Below are positions 1 to 11,907 of a DNA stretch of 64,000 bases, piece by piece (position 1 is the first letter of the stretch; each line of letters starts with the position of its first letter). The translations under genes were made by a program, and so were the position numbers. Source of the stretch: Paguma larvata (Eukaryota > Chordata > Mammalia > Carnivora > Viverridae); assembly GCA_030068075.1 (NCBI GenBank), contig CM057844.1:17530001-17594000 (forward strand), written 5' to 3'. Below the pieces are notes generated by a model. It was not told where the DNA came from. It worked only from the letters and a program-made list of their open reading frames with translations, and ran no database searches.

Positions 1-764
1 TAGAGTAATTTTATTGGGAATTATGTGGCCAGGACACAGGTATCCTCCTTCAGCATTCCATTTTAATTAATGTCTCACGTGGATCTTATTACGTAGGTGA
101 CCTCCTGCCCTTTGGACATCTCCACCTTTCTTTCGAAAGATCTGATGGAAGTATCCTGTAATAACCATGCAAGCTTTCGGGCCAGTGCCCCTTCCTTGAG
201 GAGAAAAAAAGTCCTCTTAATCTGTGCCTCACATGCATCATAGTTCTGAGTTTTGTAAGAGGAGGATCCTTTCCTGAAGGGTTTGGTGACTATCCAATTT
301 TCACATGAGCATAATAAACTGAAATTACCAGTTACTATACATCCTGTCTATTGTCCAAAGAGACACACAAACTTATAGAGGAAGAGAAACAAATCTGCAA
401 AAGGTCATGTATAGTTTGGGCATTTCTGAAGCCAGGTGCTAAGTCTGTTTTGATAGTTAATGTGTGGAGATGCTCTTAAGAATATATCATTTCTAAGGAA
501 GTCTATATAGAGTCATGAAATGTAACCTGACAGTCCAATCTGAAAGCAATTGAGATTTCCCAAGCATATCTTAGCACCTCTTCTTATGTGTAGAGTTCAA
601 GTGCAATGTCCAGTGCAATATAAATCCAATTAAGGTGGCCTTCACTCTACACATTTTACAAATTTGTCCCATTTCTAAATTATCACTGGCTTGATCCTGT
701 CTATAAAGAGGAAAATAAAATAGTGTAATGACACCCTGGGCAGTGAGTGTCTTTTATCAGTGAT
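1..764. other. No feature recognised
   Basis: AT-rich sequence without a recognisable repeat, RNA gene or coding signature. No open frame of family-like composition was seen on either strand. Confidence 0.6.
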
Positions 765-890
765 CTCAAAACACCTCATAAGCATTAATTACTTCTCTAA
801 ACATGATGGGAGGGAGATGTGATTATGACCATCATGCTGATGAGGAAGCAGATGCTGGGTCAGGCACTGGTGACTTATGATAAACCACCC
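765..890 (-). mobile_element. Possible MIR SINE fragment
   Basis: The order of motifs resembles an antisense MIR: a 'catt-aatt-acttctc' stretch, then a GATGAGGAAGCAGATGC block like the MIR GATGAGGAAACTGAGGC core, then a region like the following 'gacttg' part. Divergence is high, so the assignment is tentative. It could be chance similarity. Confidence 0.35.
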
Positions 891-2439
891 GATCTTGACC
901 AGGTCTGGATTGGGAAGGAGGAAAAATAGCCAACTCTAAGAGCATTCAAGCTATTTGCCTAACTTTGCCCATACTTTCCAGACAAACCTGCCCTGGTCCC
1001 ACTGCTCATCACTCCTCCCTATTTCTTCTTTGTTGGGTCATCTGTGGTCCTTATCACCAGGTAATATAAGGACCTTACTAAAGCAGGGATTATTCAAGCT
1101 GGATTTTATAAGCTGGGCTTCCTTCAAACCAAATAAAAAGGAATCAAGGAGGACCTGAATATGACATATTTCTCAGGGCTTCCAGAGGATTCAACATTTT
1201 TTTTAACTTTGTGAGCAGCTTTAGGTTGACATTTTTCAAATTGATTATCTCGAATAATAATGTATTATTTTCATGAAATAACATGTTAATTCTAGCACAC
1301 TGTCTTGAAAAGAGCCAACATTCCAGAGGATTCAACTTAAAGGCACTCTGAACTGTAAACATCAGACTAGAATCAAACCCACCGTAGCTCTTGAGGTCTC
1401 CATTTTGAATGAGTTGCTCTTTCTGTGGGCACTAATGATAAGATGTTATCTAGCTCCACGATGTTCCAATACACTGGACTGGATAAAGTACAGCTAATTT
1501 TAGCCTTTATTATTGTACATTCCACATCAGCAACTGAGTAAGGCACTATGTTAAGAAACATACATTCAGAGGGTATGATCCCTACACTTTGCCCATTTTC
1601 TCTCTTATCCTCATTAATTCTCTAGTTCCCCCAAATTTTCTCAGTAAAACACACTCAAGATTCAGTCCTGAATTCACATCAGAGACAGAACAAAGCAAGG
1701 ACCGTCTTACCAAGGAAAATTCCAGAAGCTCCTCAGCCTTTTAGAACTCCTCAGCGGACAATACCCCTTTTTGGTATTCATATATCAAACCTTGGATGTA
1801 ACAAAAAATATAAGTCATTCTGGATATTTCTATTTCCTGTACCTCTTTCTTGCCTTATCCAAAATAGGCAATAGGCAAGAGATTAGGACTTAAACAGTGA
1901 GAGCCACTATGGAAAGAAGCTGCATTACAAAATAAAATCATGATAAGTTAGTTCCATGTCACGTCACTAGAGAGAAAGTTTACACACAACTGGGAGAAAA
2001 AATATCTTTTTTTCCATTGGCCCACTCAAAACAAGCCATGACTTCATCAGGTCTGGATATCTGGTAAGTTCCACTAGAATATCGTGTTCTGGAATTTAGG
2101 AATTAGAGGAAGGGGCCAGAGGAAATTTTAAAATAGTCCTAGAGGGTGGTCAGGCCTGGTTCACAGATCTGCTACACTGTGTAACCCACAGCCCTCTGGG
2201 AGCTGTAGCAGTGATGTGTTTTACTTTTCTATTTTGAGCCTGTGACTCACATTACAAATATTGACTTCTATTTCTCTATTAGCATCAGATTTTTTTCTTG
2301 AATCCTCCAAATTGACTTTGACTATAACTTTGGTTAATATTAAACCTCCTGGGTCAACACATTTTTATAGCTGTGAGCTGCTCCAACCACTGGAGTAGGG
2401 ATTGGCAAAGAAGCATTACAACCAGGAGCAAGACATAGA
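891..2439. other. No feature recognised
   Basis: About 1.5 kb of moderately AT-rich DNA. Short open frames at 955-1158 (+), 1144-1362 (-) and 1373-1561 (-) overlap one another and show no known domain. They are what chance gives in AT-rich sequence. Confidence 0.6.
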
Positions 2440-2850
2440 GAAGGCTCCTTCCAGCCTCCACCCCATCCCCCAACTACTCCAAACACTCCTGCCAGATTTA
2501 TCTTCCCAAAGTGCCAGTGGGATCATGGTTTCCTGATGTAAAAGCCTTCCACAACACCCTACCAACAGAGGAAGGTTTGAATTCCATGTCTGAGCACCCT
2601 GTCAAATCCCAAAGATTTTGCTAAACACACCCCCTGCCAAATATACATAATCTCTTCCTTGCTTTAATCCTCTAAGCACTTTGGGTCTTTCTTCTGATAC
2701 ATAAGTAAATTTGCACATGAGTAAATTCTCATTCAGCTTCTCTTGCCTCCTCCATCATAGGCTTAGACACTCTCATCTTTGTACCCACTATACATCTAGC
2801 TCCTGATCCAGGCACATGGGAGATGATGAATAAACATTTGCTGAGCTGAA
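2440..2850 (+). mobile_element. L2 LINE, 3' end fragment
   Basis: Sense-strand L2 3' end. It carries the 'aaagccttccacaacaccct' region (L2: AACCCTTCAATGGCTCCC type), a middle section with GCTTCTCTTGCCTCC, and a terminal part ending in AATAAACATTTGCTGAGCTGA, the degenerate form of the L2 end AATAAATATTTGTTGAATGA. L2 is an ancient, long-dead mammalian LINE and nothing in the copy is coding. Confidence 0.7.
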
Positions 2851-3394
2851 CTGTATCTCAAAGTTTATCTATTTACTTTAGGCACATGATTAATCATCAC
2901 ATGAAGGATTTAAAATAGCCACACTGCAAGGTGGTTGGTTTAAGACATCTCAAGGAACATCGGGTGGGTTTTGCTAATGCCCAGCTGAAAGAACATGTAT
3001 TTGTATTATTTTTACCTTATCTGGGATAGAAATTATAGCCAGAGTTGCAATAAACCTGAAAATATAAGTCATAGAGAACAATAAAAATAGAAACTTACAG
3101 GGAACAGCACCCTAACAGTGTTTCTATGATGAGGTCTTATGGAAGATTCACTAAACAGAATTAGGGCATGAGATGTGTTTTCCACCTGCCTTTTCATATT
3201 TTCTAGTAGGTGATTATAAGAAGAAAATACTGAGAAAGCAGGAGGAGGAAGCAGAAAGAACAGGAGAAAAATTAAAAAGAAGGGGAAGGGACCTAAAAAT
3301 CATGTATCTCACATGGAACAAATGAAATCCCATGACTATATACAGTGAATTTGACCTCTCTCCTTCAGTAAACTAGAAATAACCAGATAAAGTA
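2851..3394. other. No gene; purine-rich tract inside
   Basis: No repeat family recognised. A purine-rich run of GA and AGG triplets lies at about 3226-3292. The rest is unremarkable AT-rich DNA. Confidence 0.55.
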
Positions 3395-3475
3395 CAAGCC
3401 CTTTGTTTGCAGAGGGGGAAATAGAGGGCCAGGGAGGCCAAATTATTTCACTTCCTCGGGGTACAAGTATTTTAA
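3395..3475 (-). mobile_element. Possible MIR core fragment
   Basis: The stretch GAGGGGGAAATAGAGGGCCA followed by GGGAGGCCAAATTA resembles the antisense MIR core (GGGGAAACTGAGGCCCAGAGAGG). It is short and isolated, so confidence is low. Confidence 0.35.
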
Positions 3476-3559
3476 CTGAAAGCAGGCATCTTGGCCATGA
3501 TGGTTGAACATCTTAATCAAGTTCATTAAAAAATTAATTGGACGCCTGCATCGCTGATG

Positions 3560-3660
3560 GAGTCCTTCCAGCCCACACATGTTTACCGTGTCCCTTCCTA
3601 CTCAATATCGAGCAATGTAACAGGTGCTGAGGATACAGGAAGGAGTCTGGTTTTGTCAAA
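3560..3660 (-). mobile_element. Possible L2 fragment, antisense
   Basis: The segment containing ACAGGTGCTGAGGATACAGG matches the antisense L2 3' end motif (TAGGTGCTGGGGATACAGC). Only about 100 bp is recognisable. Confidence 0.5.
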
Positions 3661-4420
3661 ATATGTCTAGAGGTTTAGATATGCTCTTTCTATTCTACAA
3701 AGCTGAAGAAAAGGCCGAATGATTCTAAAAATGAGTCCCTGTGGAGCATTCTCAGCAACGTTGGGCAAGCCCCCTCATTTTTCAAAGCTTTTGAGAAATA
3801 TCTTTAATTCATATGTTATTGCCTGTGCCCAATCTTTCATTTGCAGTTGTCCAAATATAGCCATGGTTGAAGAAAAAGCAAGGAGGGGTTTTCAATCACT
3901 TGCTGGCATATTGGCTTCCTTAGCAATAAAGGCTAAGAAGTGGGTACAGGTGCAGGCAAGCTTCCATGCATACAGTTTCATCTCTCATCCACTCTAGTGT
4001 TCCTGCAATAAAAATAACTGACCCACATGCAGGTTGGGACTTTTATCAGCTGCTTTTTATCAACTTCGCCTTTTTCAAACACTAATACCCATTTGGTTTT
4101 AGAAAAATAAAGGGAGTAGGGGGCTATTTGACAAGCAACGTTTCTAGCAAGTCTATGAGTGATTTGTGAGTTTTCTCATTGTTTGTACTAATGCACAAAC
4201 AAGGGACGTATGTTTCTATTTTATCATATCCCTGTGGATGCTGAAAGTCCATATTTTCCTGTTGCTGAAACTTAATGGAAAAAGAAAAATGAAAAAATCC
4301 CTCAAAAGGAAAGCAGCAACACTTCTTTTATGACTCATTTTCAATGTCAATAGAAAGATTTGCTTCCTCAGAAAGTGCGCTTTAAAAAAAAAAAAACCAA
4401 CTGAAAATTCTAAAACAAAA
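3661..4420. other. No feature recognised
   Basis: Contains a 92-codon open frame (3719-3997, +) with no domain similarity that I can see and an A-run at 4383-4396. I see no splice-site or codon pattern that supports an exon. Confidence 0.55.
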
Positions 4421-4422
4421 TA

Positions 4423-4756
4423 CACTTGGCCCTTAAAGAACATGGATTTGAACTGAGTGGGTACACGAATATAAGGATTTTTTTTTTTAGTAAATACAGT
4501 ATAGTAGTGTAAATGTTTTCTTTTCCTTAAGATTTTCTTAATAGGATTTCCTTTTCTCTAGCTTACTTTATTGTAGAATATGGTATATAATACACACAAT
4601 ATACAAAATATGTGTTTTTGACTGTTTATGTTATCGGTAGGGCTTCAACAGCAGGCTATTAGCAAAGTTTCTGGGAAATTAAAAGTTACACACAGAACTT
4701 TGGTTGTGCAGGGTAAGTGTCCCATCCCAACCTCTGTTTTGTGCAAGGGTCAACCG
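4423..4756 (+). mobile_element. Tigger/pogo-type DNA transposon, non-autonomous (MER2-like)
   Basis: A 334-bp element in which nearly every block of the internally deleted Tigger-related family can be followed: the left end CACTTGGCCCTTAAAGAAC, then GGGTTTGAACTG-like sequence, the AATACAGTA and TTTCTCTAGCTTACTTTATTG blocks, TGTTTATGTTATCGGTA, and a right end GTGCAAGGGTCAACCG. The right end reverse-complements to the left (GGTTGACCCTTG), giving terminal inverted repeats of about 20 bp. TA precedes the left end, as expected for Tc1/mariner-pogo targets; the right-hand TA has decayed. It has no transposase coding capacity. The family name is from memory of the consensus and could be a sister subfamily. 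Confidence 0.75.
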
Positions 4757-4989
4757 AAAAATCTTGCCAGGTGTCTTAAGGACTAGAGAAAATGTTGCTC
4801 ACCAAAATAAATTCATTTATTTGTACATTCTCACTCTTTCCTTCTTTATCTCAAAGCAAAACACTGTACCATTTTCACCTTTCAATACAGGCATGTGTGG
4901 TAGATTTGTGATAAAACAAAAAACTGAATATTCACAGAAGTTTGTCAGAAATCTAGTCTGAAATGTAAATAGGCCTATCTACCAGGAAT

Positions 4990-5033
4990 AATCTTTCTGT
5001 AAAGAGTTCTGAATCTTTCTGTAAAGAGTTCTC
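4990..5033. repeat. 22-bp tandem duplication
   Basis: AATCTTTCTGTAAAGAGTTCT occurs twice, one base apart (period 22). The copies are identical except for the final base. The perfect match suggests a recent replication-slippage duplication. Confidence 0.95.
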
Positions 5034-7289
5034 CTTTCTTCAGACATTCAGCAATGTGCATATGAACTCAGTTCTTAACTATGTTAATACATAGTCCATG
5101 GGCCAATACCCAATACAGTTTTGGTCAATTTTAAATATTGACACCACCACCAACACTCAGCATTAGGCATTATATAAGCAGTTTATATTTGTAGTTTCAT
5201 TGCAGTTTCATTCATTCCTCAAGTGGCTTTACTGGGCATGAGTTTTCACCATTTTACAGATTATATTTCCTGGGTGTTGATTCAAAGAGGAGTAGGTGAC
5301 AGGCCAAATTTAGAGGCCAAAAATAAAGTTTGAATCCTTAGAAAAGTAACTTCTACACTCAGCACTTTGGATATGAATTTAATTTGCTTCCCAGAATGCA
5401 AGAGAAAAAGATAGAAGATGGTGAGTCCAGAGAGTTGAGATGACCAGCTCTGAAGCTTCCTGAAATGACCAAATGGTAATCCAGAAAGAAGGATAAGGAC
5501 CCCCTCTGGGCCTCACCCCTCACTACTACATCCCAGTGTGAGGCATATGCCTGGCATCTAGTGTATTCAATATATATTGACTTGGTGGAGGAAAGATTAT
5601 CTTTCCTGCACACTCAAGGGTTTCTGGAAGATTCAAAACCTCTGTTTCTAATGGCAGATGCCCCTCAGGACAAGAAGGTGGAGCACAAGGGAGAGGGAGA
5701 GAAGCGGGGGCAGGTTTGCATATCGACTAAATTAGAGCACTATTACAAACATTTTGCTTAACTTTGGAGTATTAATGACTGGGTAGCATGTTAAAGCAGA
5801 GTTGGGTAATGGACTTGCCTCCCACTGGGCTCAGGCCATCTACTAATGACTGTGGTTTCAAGGCTGTCGAAAAGCCTTGACAACTTCTCATTTACAAGCA
5901 CTAAATAGGGTGTGATTAGCCCATGATCTATGTAGGATTAAAGGCTCAGCTTCCCTTTCCTGATTTCTCTCTGCTCACGAGATCCACAGGCCAAAAATAT
6001 ACTCTCCCTGCTGTCGACGAGGCAGCACCCGCCATGGTTACTGCCCTCTGAGTGCCCTTCCCGTTTTTGACGCTGCTTGCTATTTGAAGTTTCTTTCCTG
6101 TTGAGCCTTCTAACTCATCAGTTAGCACAGAAGAAAGGTCCAGCAAGCAGCTTCGTCCCGTCCCTTGTGTTTCCTGTGGGCCCCACCCCTAATCTTAAGC
6201 TCCCATCTTGCATATAGGCCAGGCTCCCTGCCTCACTTAGCCCCCTTGTTCCCAGCACCCTATTCTCCAAAAGAAGACATACCCTCTGGCTTCCCACAGT
6301 TCTAGCTGTCAAACATTCCTTAAATCAAGTCTTTTTCCACTTTTCATCATCACACACATCTCACCTGAAGAGAGTGTGACTATCCAGTGTGCAGTTTCTA
6401 GATCCTGCTTTCAGATATGAGATCATAGATGGTAACTGATCAGATAGGAGGCTATATGCCATAATATGATACTTGTCTTTTAGGTAACTTTGCCTTAACT
6501 GAGGGGTGGAGTGGGGGGAATAAGCACAAGTTTCTAAAGGGTCTTCAAGACCTAATGTAATAGTGGGAATTTTGACACAGAAAGAAGTCAAGGGCCAAGG
6601 GTCTTTTGAATGTCTCCTAATCACATCAACAGCTAAAAGTTAGTGCTTTAGCTCTGATTATATTTCTCACAGCCTTAGTCTTCACGGCTGCCTCTCTGCA
6701 CTTAGAAGCTTGGCCTTGCCGTGGCCCTCAGTGACGACTTGATAAACCATTGACCTCAATTATTAAGTGTGGAGCAGAAACAATATTAAACCTGACTCTC
6801 CATTCCCAGTTGAGCTATCATGTGTCTCCTAGCAACTTGGCAGGAACCTTTTTCTCACCCCATGTCCTTCCTATTACCCTGCAGTATGTCCTGAACCTCC
6901 CAAACAACCCTAGAAACTCAACTCCAGCTTCTCAAGAGTGAAATTGTTGGACACCTGTGCTGGTGGTTTTTGCAGGTCAGCACTTAATCAACAAGCTCCT
7001 TCCTTCCCCAGAGGTCTGGTGATCACACAGGGTCAAAGGGGTTATTCCTTCTATCACTAGTCACTGTTGATTCCTGGGAAGCAGAGTCGTGTTTCCCTAA
7101 AAGGGAGCTGAGTCATTCCCAAGCAAAGAGTTACTTTTCTATTTGGCTTTGTTTTAGAAAACTGAGTTTTAGAGTAGTCTAGATAGGACTTTAGAAGGAG
7201 CTTCATCCCTCCTGGCCAGCATAGCCTACAATTTCTAAAATATCTGACTGTGGCATCATTAGCCACATCATTAGCAGGGCATGTATATT
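5034..7289. other. No feature recognised; ~2.2 kb unassigned
   Basis: Includes a possible decayed antisense MIR at about 5160-5330, with ATTTTACAGATTATATTTCC resembling the MIR core. A slightly GC-richer patch lies at 6000-6300. Several 60-90 codon open frames on both strands overlap and have no recognisable domain. No gene is called. Confidence 0.5.
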
Positions 7290-7405
7290 TTGCGAACACC
7301 ATGCAACAGGCATGTCTTCAATATCATTTAAAGCTCACAGCAATCCAATGAGGTAACTACTGTTGAGTTCCATTCTAGAGGCAAAGAAATAAATAAGGAA
7401 AAAGG
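7290..7405 (-). mobile_element. MIR SINE, antisense, first part (split)
   Basis: Antisense MIR: AAAGCTCACAGCAATCCAATGAGGT matches the 'ctcacaacaaccctatgaggt' block, and the following segment matches the GATGAGGAAACTGAGGC core. It is interrupted at the core by the hAT-like element at 7406-7598 and resumes at 7599. Confidence 0.65.
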
Positions 7406-7598
7406 CAGTGGTGTGCTGGTAAACACTAACCACTGACTCTCCTGGCAGAAAAAGCTCCAGTGTGTAACATTCACCAATTTCTGATGGCTAAATCTTCACT
7501 ATGTCATGAAAGCCTTTAAACTACCAATGTGATGTCAGTGAATGCATGGTTGGGAAGAGCCACAGTCGGGTTTCTCAAGTCCATTCCAGCACACGCTG
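7406..7598. mobile_element. Non-autonomous hAT-like DNA transposon
   Basis: A 193-bp segment bounded by terminal inverted repeats. The left end is CAGTGGTGTGCTGG. The right end is CCAGCACACGCTG, whose reverse complement is CAGCGTGTGCTGG. The CAG start and size fit the hAT-Charlie group of short mammalian elements. It splits a MIR whose two halves flank it. An 8-bp target duplication is no longer clear. I cannot assign a named family with confidence. Confidence 0.65.
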
Positions 7599-7665
7599 GA
7601 TAGAGAAGTTAAGCTACTCCCTCAAAGTTGCAGAGCAGGTATATGGTAGAGCAAAATACTGAACA
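7599..7665 (-). mobile_element. MIR SINE, antisense, second part
   Basis: GAGAAGTTAAGCTACTCCCT and the following GTTGCAGAGCAGG-like sequence match the antisense MIR GAGGTTAAGTAACTTGCCC and 'cacacagctagtaagtgg' blocks. This continues the MIR that breaks off at 7405. Confidence 0.6.
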
Positions 7666-8844
7666 CAGGGCAAGATGGGTTCCAAAATACACACTCATAA
7701 CCATTAACAAAGCATAGCTGGAACCAACTACAGGGGCCCCCTCTGATTAGCAGGTAGTTTTGAATGTTTATCGCAGTTAACCAGGCAATTTCACAGATCA
7801 CCATAATGGTATTCATTGGCACGGATGAGATAACATGTCTTGATCATTTTTGTCTTCCCTACACCTAAGATGGTACCCGCATGCTGTATGTATTCATAGC
7901 TGTTAGTGAAATTTTACTTACTGGGATTGAAGGAACATGGGTTAACCTCCGGTAAATTCCTCAGAACTGAGAGTTAGTATTCTGGAGATGAAGGATGTGG
8001 GAATGGGGACCAGGGAGAGAGTGAAAACTAGCAGAGTCGGGTGAGGTCTGTGGAATAGGGAGAGCCTTACATCAGACATTCCCCATTCGTTTTTTCCCCA
8101 AGACTGGTCCCAGATCCTGTGCTCGGAACTCTAACTGGAATATTGTTGTAGACACCTCACTTGCTGAGAACTTGCTTCCCTTCTTTCCTGCATTAGGCCA
8201 TCAGTGAGTCACTCTGGTTTGGCTTTCAAGTAAAAAGTGGAGGCAGAAGATTGCAAGGCATCCTTTGCAGATCAATGGGAACAGCTGTCTGGTATAAAGC
8301 CAAAATGCAGGATGTCTCACTGTTTTGCATCAAGATCAAGGATTTGGTTGCCTTCAAAATGAAAGCTGGAAGATTCTGCCATGAGGTATCAATTTAGCTG
8401 ACCTGAGAGATGGAGAAGATCGGTTGAGGTGCTACTGTCATATGTGAATATGAAAACTAATTAAGGCATCGACTGTGGTTGGGCCAAAATCTCTGGCACA
8501 ACTGATGGCTGAAACAAGTGTGAATGTGACTGGAATTCCATAAAAAATGGGAGAGAGGCCCCCTGACTGGAGTCATGGCCATTCCTGAGGAGAACAGCCA
8601 CTGCAGAAAACAAAGTCTGACCTGAAAGGATGTGGAAAATAAATATGCCTTCTAGCATTAGCTGGAATCTAGGTGGTGGAGGGGGTGGTCTCAGTTTCCT
8701 GAACACAAAGCAGGGCAAGGAAGGGCAGAGGATGCATGTGAGGAGATACACAGAGAATAACCAAAACAGTAAGTGACTCCTAAGCTCACAGATTAAGTTT
8801 TTGCTGACACAACCTGAGAGAGAACACAAGCATCCCAGCACAGA
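7666..8844. other. No feature recognised
   Basis: No repeat family recognised. A 138-codon minus-strand open frame (8461-8877) consists of low-complexity Leu/Pro/Ser-rich sequence without a domain. Its purine-rich template (poly-GA on the + strand) explains the open reading. It is judged non-coding. Confidence 0.55.
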
Positions 8845-8985
8845 AGAGATCCGTTTCTGTGGCCTTGAATGAGCCACTTCAGTTGCCTGGGCCTCAGTTT
8901 TTTTACCCTAAAATGGGACAGTTTACATAACCATAAGCCATCATCACTCAAATACTTAAAATTCTTAGCCTTAGTATCATGGTGT
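8845..8985 (+). mobile_element. MIR-type SINE fragment
   Basis: GGCCTTGAATGAGCCACTTC followed by GGGCCTCAGTTTTTTTACCC and TAAAATGGGACA matches the sense MIR sequence for 'gaccttgggcaagtcactt', 'ctcagtttcctcatctgtaaaatggg'. Confidence 0.65.
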
Positions 8986-9320
8986 GACATTGCTCACACT
9001 GCCTTGCTGAAACTGGCATTGATTTCTTTCCTGTCTTCTTTTCCCTCTTTGAGTATGAAATGCTTAGGGCATGTTAACATGAAACAACAAAACAGTACCA
9101 CAGTGTGAAAGCTTCTAAGTCACCATTTGGCAGACATAGAGAATTCCTAGTTGCTCAGAGTGGTGACAGGAGCTATTGCATGGCTGTAGGATCCTACTGT
9201 GGGCAGCACAGCCCTGGCCTCAATGTTTAATGCAGAGCATGGGGGATTCCGAAGGGCTGGCGATCCATGCAGTGCTGGTGGGCAAGTGGTGGAAGGATCC
9301 AAATGCATAGGCACAGTCAT

Positions 9321-9364
9321 GTGTGTACACACACCATACACACACACCACCACCACCACCACCG
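9321..9364. repeat. CA and CAC microsatellite
   Basis: A short (CA)n run with interruptions passes into (CAC)6-like triplets. The three His/Thr/Pro-rich open frames over it (9199-9384, 9323-9535 and the opposite 9147-9377) are products of the repeat, not genes. Confidence 0.9.
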
Positions 9365-10459
9365 CTGCCACAACCATACACTGAATCTATGCAACATTTC
9401 TGGACATATCTCTTTAGAATAATCAGTTTATGCCATGTTGTGATTCATTCATACTACAGAACAAATAGGGGAAGTATGGAAACTTCTGAGGTGTGCCAGA
9501 AGCTATTTAAGTTCTTGTCTTCATTTAGCCACTAGCCAACCTATTTTGCATTGAACAAATTCAAGGAGATGGAAAATGCTAGTAAAACTTTCATATGCGG
9601 GGAAAGTTCAGTCTATTCATATTCTAAAGTGGAATTATTCATTATTGAGAATTTTTGTAAATGATATGAAATCATGATCCCATATGTGGAATGTGGTCAG
9701 ATACCCAGTCCTCTGGAATTACTCTTTTGCCATTTACTCTCCTTTCATTAAAATAATTGATATTTTAATGATCATTTTAGTTACTGTAAGAGGAACATTT
9801 GAAAGACAGATGTTCAAAGGACTAAAACATATCTGTATGCAGACAGCCTACTTCTCTGAGTATTCCAGCTGTTAAGACTGCCTAGAGCCCTTTGGCCCAC
9901 TTGGGGCCACTGCCCACATCTGCAGGCAGTTCCCAAACACACAGATGGTCTCCTGTATGTCTCCTTCCCTCAGGACCATGCTTGACCTATGGGCCAAGGC
10001 ATTACACCCCAGAGTAACCCTTACCTTATGAGGGATTGGAGTGGGAGAAGAAATACCCTAGGTTCTTTGCCCTCTATTAAGACAACTCTGAGGCATGCTC
10101 CACACAGCGTCTCAGAGCATTCACAGTGAGATTACATGTCGGTGGCTCATAAGAGTAACCACTCATCAACTCACCCTTTTTTGGCCTTCCTTCCTTCCTT
10201 CCTTCCCTTTCTCACCTCACTTTCCTGCTGTGCTTTCAGGAATTACCTCCCAATTAACTGCTTGCACCCAAACCCTTTCTCATAGCCTGCTTTTGGGGAC
10301 CCCAAATTAATATCATGCCTTTGGGCAAATTAGAAAAAAGATACACCATCCTCCAAACTGGTCCACAGAAAACAGGGCATAGCACAGGCTAGGTTCTAAG
10401 GTCCCTTCCTCCTCCTGTGGTACCTCTTGTGCAGTAAACAGAAAACAATGCATTCAAGT
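9365..10459. other. No gene; small TTCC repeat inside
   Basis: A (TTCC)4-type run lies at about 10184-10206. The flanking 9880-10315 may be a decayed LTR: it has a 'cttttggggaccccaaattaa' ending seen in some LTR-type repeats. I could not confirm this and do not call it. Confidence 0.5.
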
Positions 10460-10560
10460 GCTCTGATATTATAGACCTAACAAGGTTACTTTAAGAATTA
10501 AATAAAATAATCCATGTGAACATGCCTGACACATAGTAGGCATGTTACATGGAGTAGTTT
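10460..10560 (+). mobile_element. MIR SINE 3' fragment
   Basis: GAATTAAATAAAATAATCCATG then ATGCCTGACACATAGTAGGC matches the sense MIR 3' part ('gattaaatgagttaatacatg', 'gcctggcacatagtaggc'). Confidence 0.7.
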
Positions 10561-11907
10561 CCTTCCTCTACTTTTGAAATTTTCACACCAGTTTTCTCAA
10601 TATTCCTTTATTCTTTTTAACTTTCTCTTCATCCCTGCCATTTATATGCCACAGCAAACATCTCCTTAACTTTCATGGTGGGGGAGGGGTGTGTGTTTTA
10701 AAAGATCACATGTAACAAATCAGGAAAGAAAAAAGACAGAACTCAAGTCTTAGCTTTCTCTTTCCACATTCATGCATGAAGAAGTACTTGTGACTGGGTT
10801 GAGATGACTTAGGAAGGGGTTCAAATGTCCACTGGAAATGATGAAGAACAAGCTGCTGAGAGAGAATGTTGCCCTGAGCCCGAAGCAGTTCCTTTAGGAT
10901 TGCCCTGAGAACCCAGCCCTCCCTGTAATGCAGGCAGGAGAGATCATCCAGGGACATGCAGCTTTGCCTACTCTGGGCTACAAGCTCTCCTACTTTACCT
11001 GAACTGATTCGTTAATTCAGTGAAACAAATGGTTTGACTAATATTTTTTTTCCCTGAATCAACCACTTATTTGAGTTTCTTGCAAACACAGGCTTTCTGT
11101 GCAATAGGATCAGGTAATGTCAGCTCATCCCTGACAGACACACACAGACTGGGCAAAAGCATGTTTTTGGATAACAAGAAGAAGGTAAAAGTCTATTATT
11201 ATTTTGGGGGAAAAAAGGCAATTAAGCATTTATTACTTGAGCTTGGGAAGGGAATTCTTCCCTTGCCTTGGAAGTAGACATCATCACCCTCAAATGTTTG
11301 GCAATTTGTGTATCTGTTTAAAACTTAGAAATTTCTGACTGCTAGTAATAGGATGATGAAACCAAGGCTCACTGTTTATCTAGTTGTTTCAAAAGTGTGT
11401 GGTTAAAAGGCATATCTGCTTGGGTTCTGTCTCTCCCAGGATGGCCTGACATAGATTCTAAAAATCAAAAGGGCAGTCGCTGGATGTGATCATTAGCTGG
11501 GTACTGCCCTCCATGCAGAGATGAGAACCTGAAAGTGGCCTCCCCTGTGGTGGAGCAGAGCCCCCAGGGTGGCACTGCTGAGCTCCAGCTGTGCCTGAGC
11601 TTGTGAGGCTGACCAGCCTTCTTCTGAGGACGGTTGATTGATGTGCCGGACCTCGGAGGCCCAGGAATGAATGAGTCAGCAACAGGGAGCAGGAGCAAAT
11701 GAAACAGGGGTTTTCTCTTGAATTCTTGCTTATTTTGGGACACTATGATGCTCTTCTCAGAGGGAGCAAATAAAGCGTTAGTGGAGGGAGTCAGGCTTAT
11801 GTAACTCATTTCTAAAACAAGTGGGCGACGTCACTGAAGGAATCAACACCTTAATTAAAGAAGTTAAACAGAATTGATGTCAACACAGTTGGCCTTCTTT
11901 CAATGTA
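10561..11907. other. No gene; GC-richer patch at 11470-11700
   Basis: No repeat recognised. Around 11470-11700 the sequence is locally GC-rich and contains an AP-1 consensus TGAGTCA near 11672-11678. Two overlapping minus-strand open frames (114 and 74 codons) lie there in different frames. Neither has a recognisable domain, and I do not call an exon. Confidence 0.5.

Noticed and set aside
8461..8877. 138-codon minus-strand open frame
   Set aside because: Leu/Ser/Pro-rich with no domain, and the opposite strand is purine-rich, which explains the lack of stops. A MIR-like repeat follows it.
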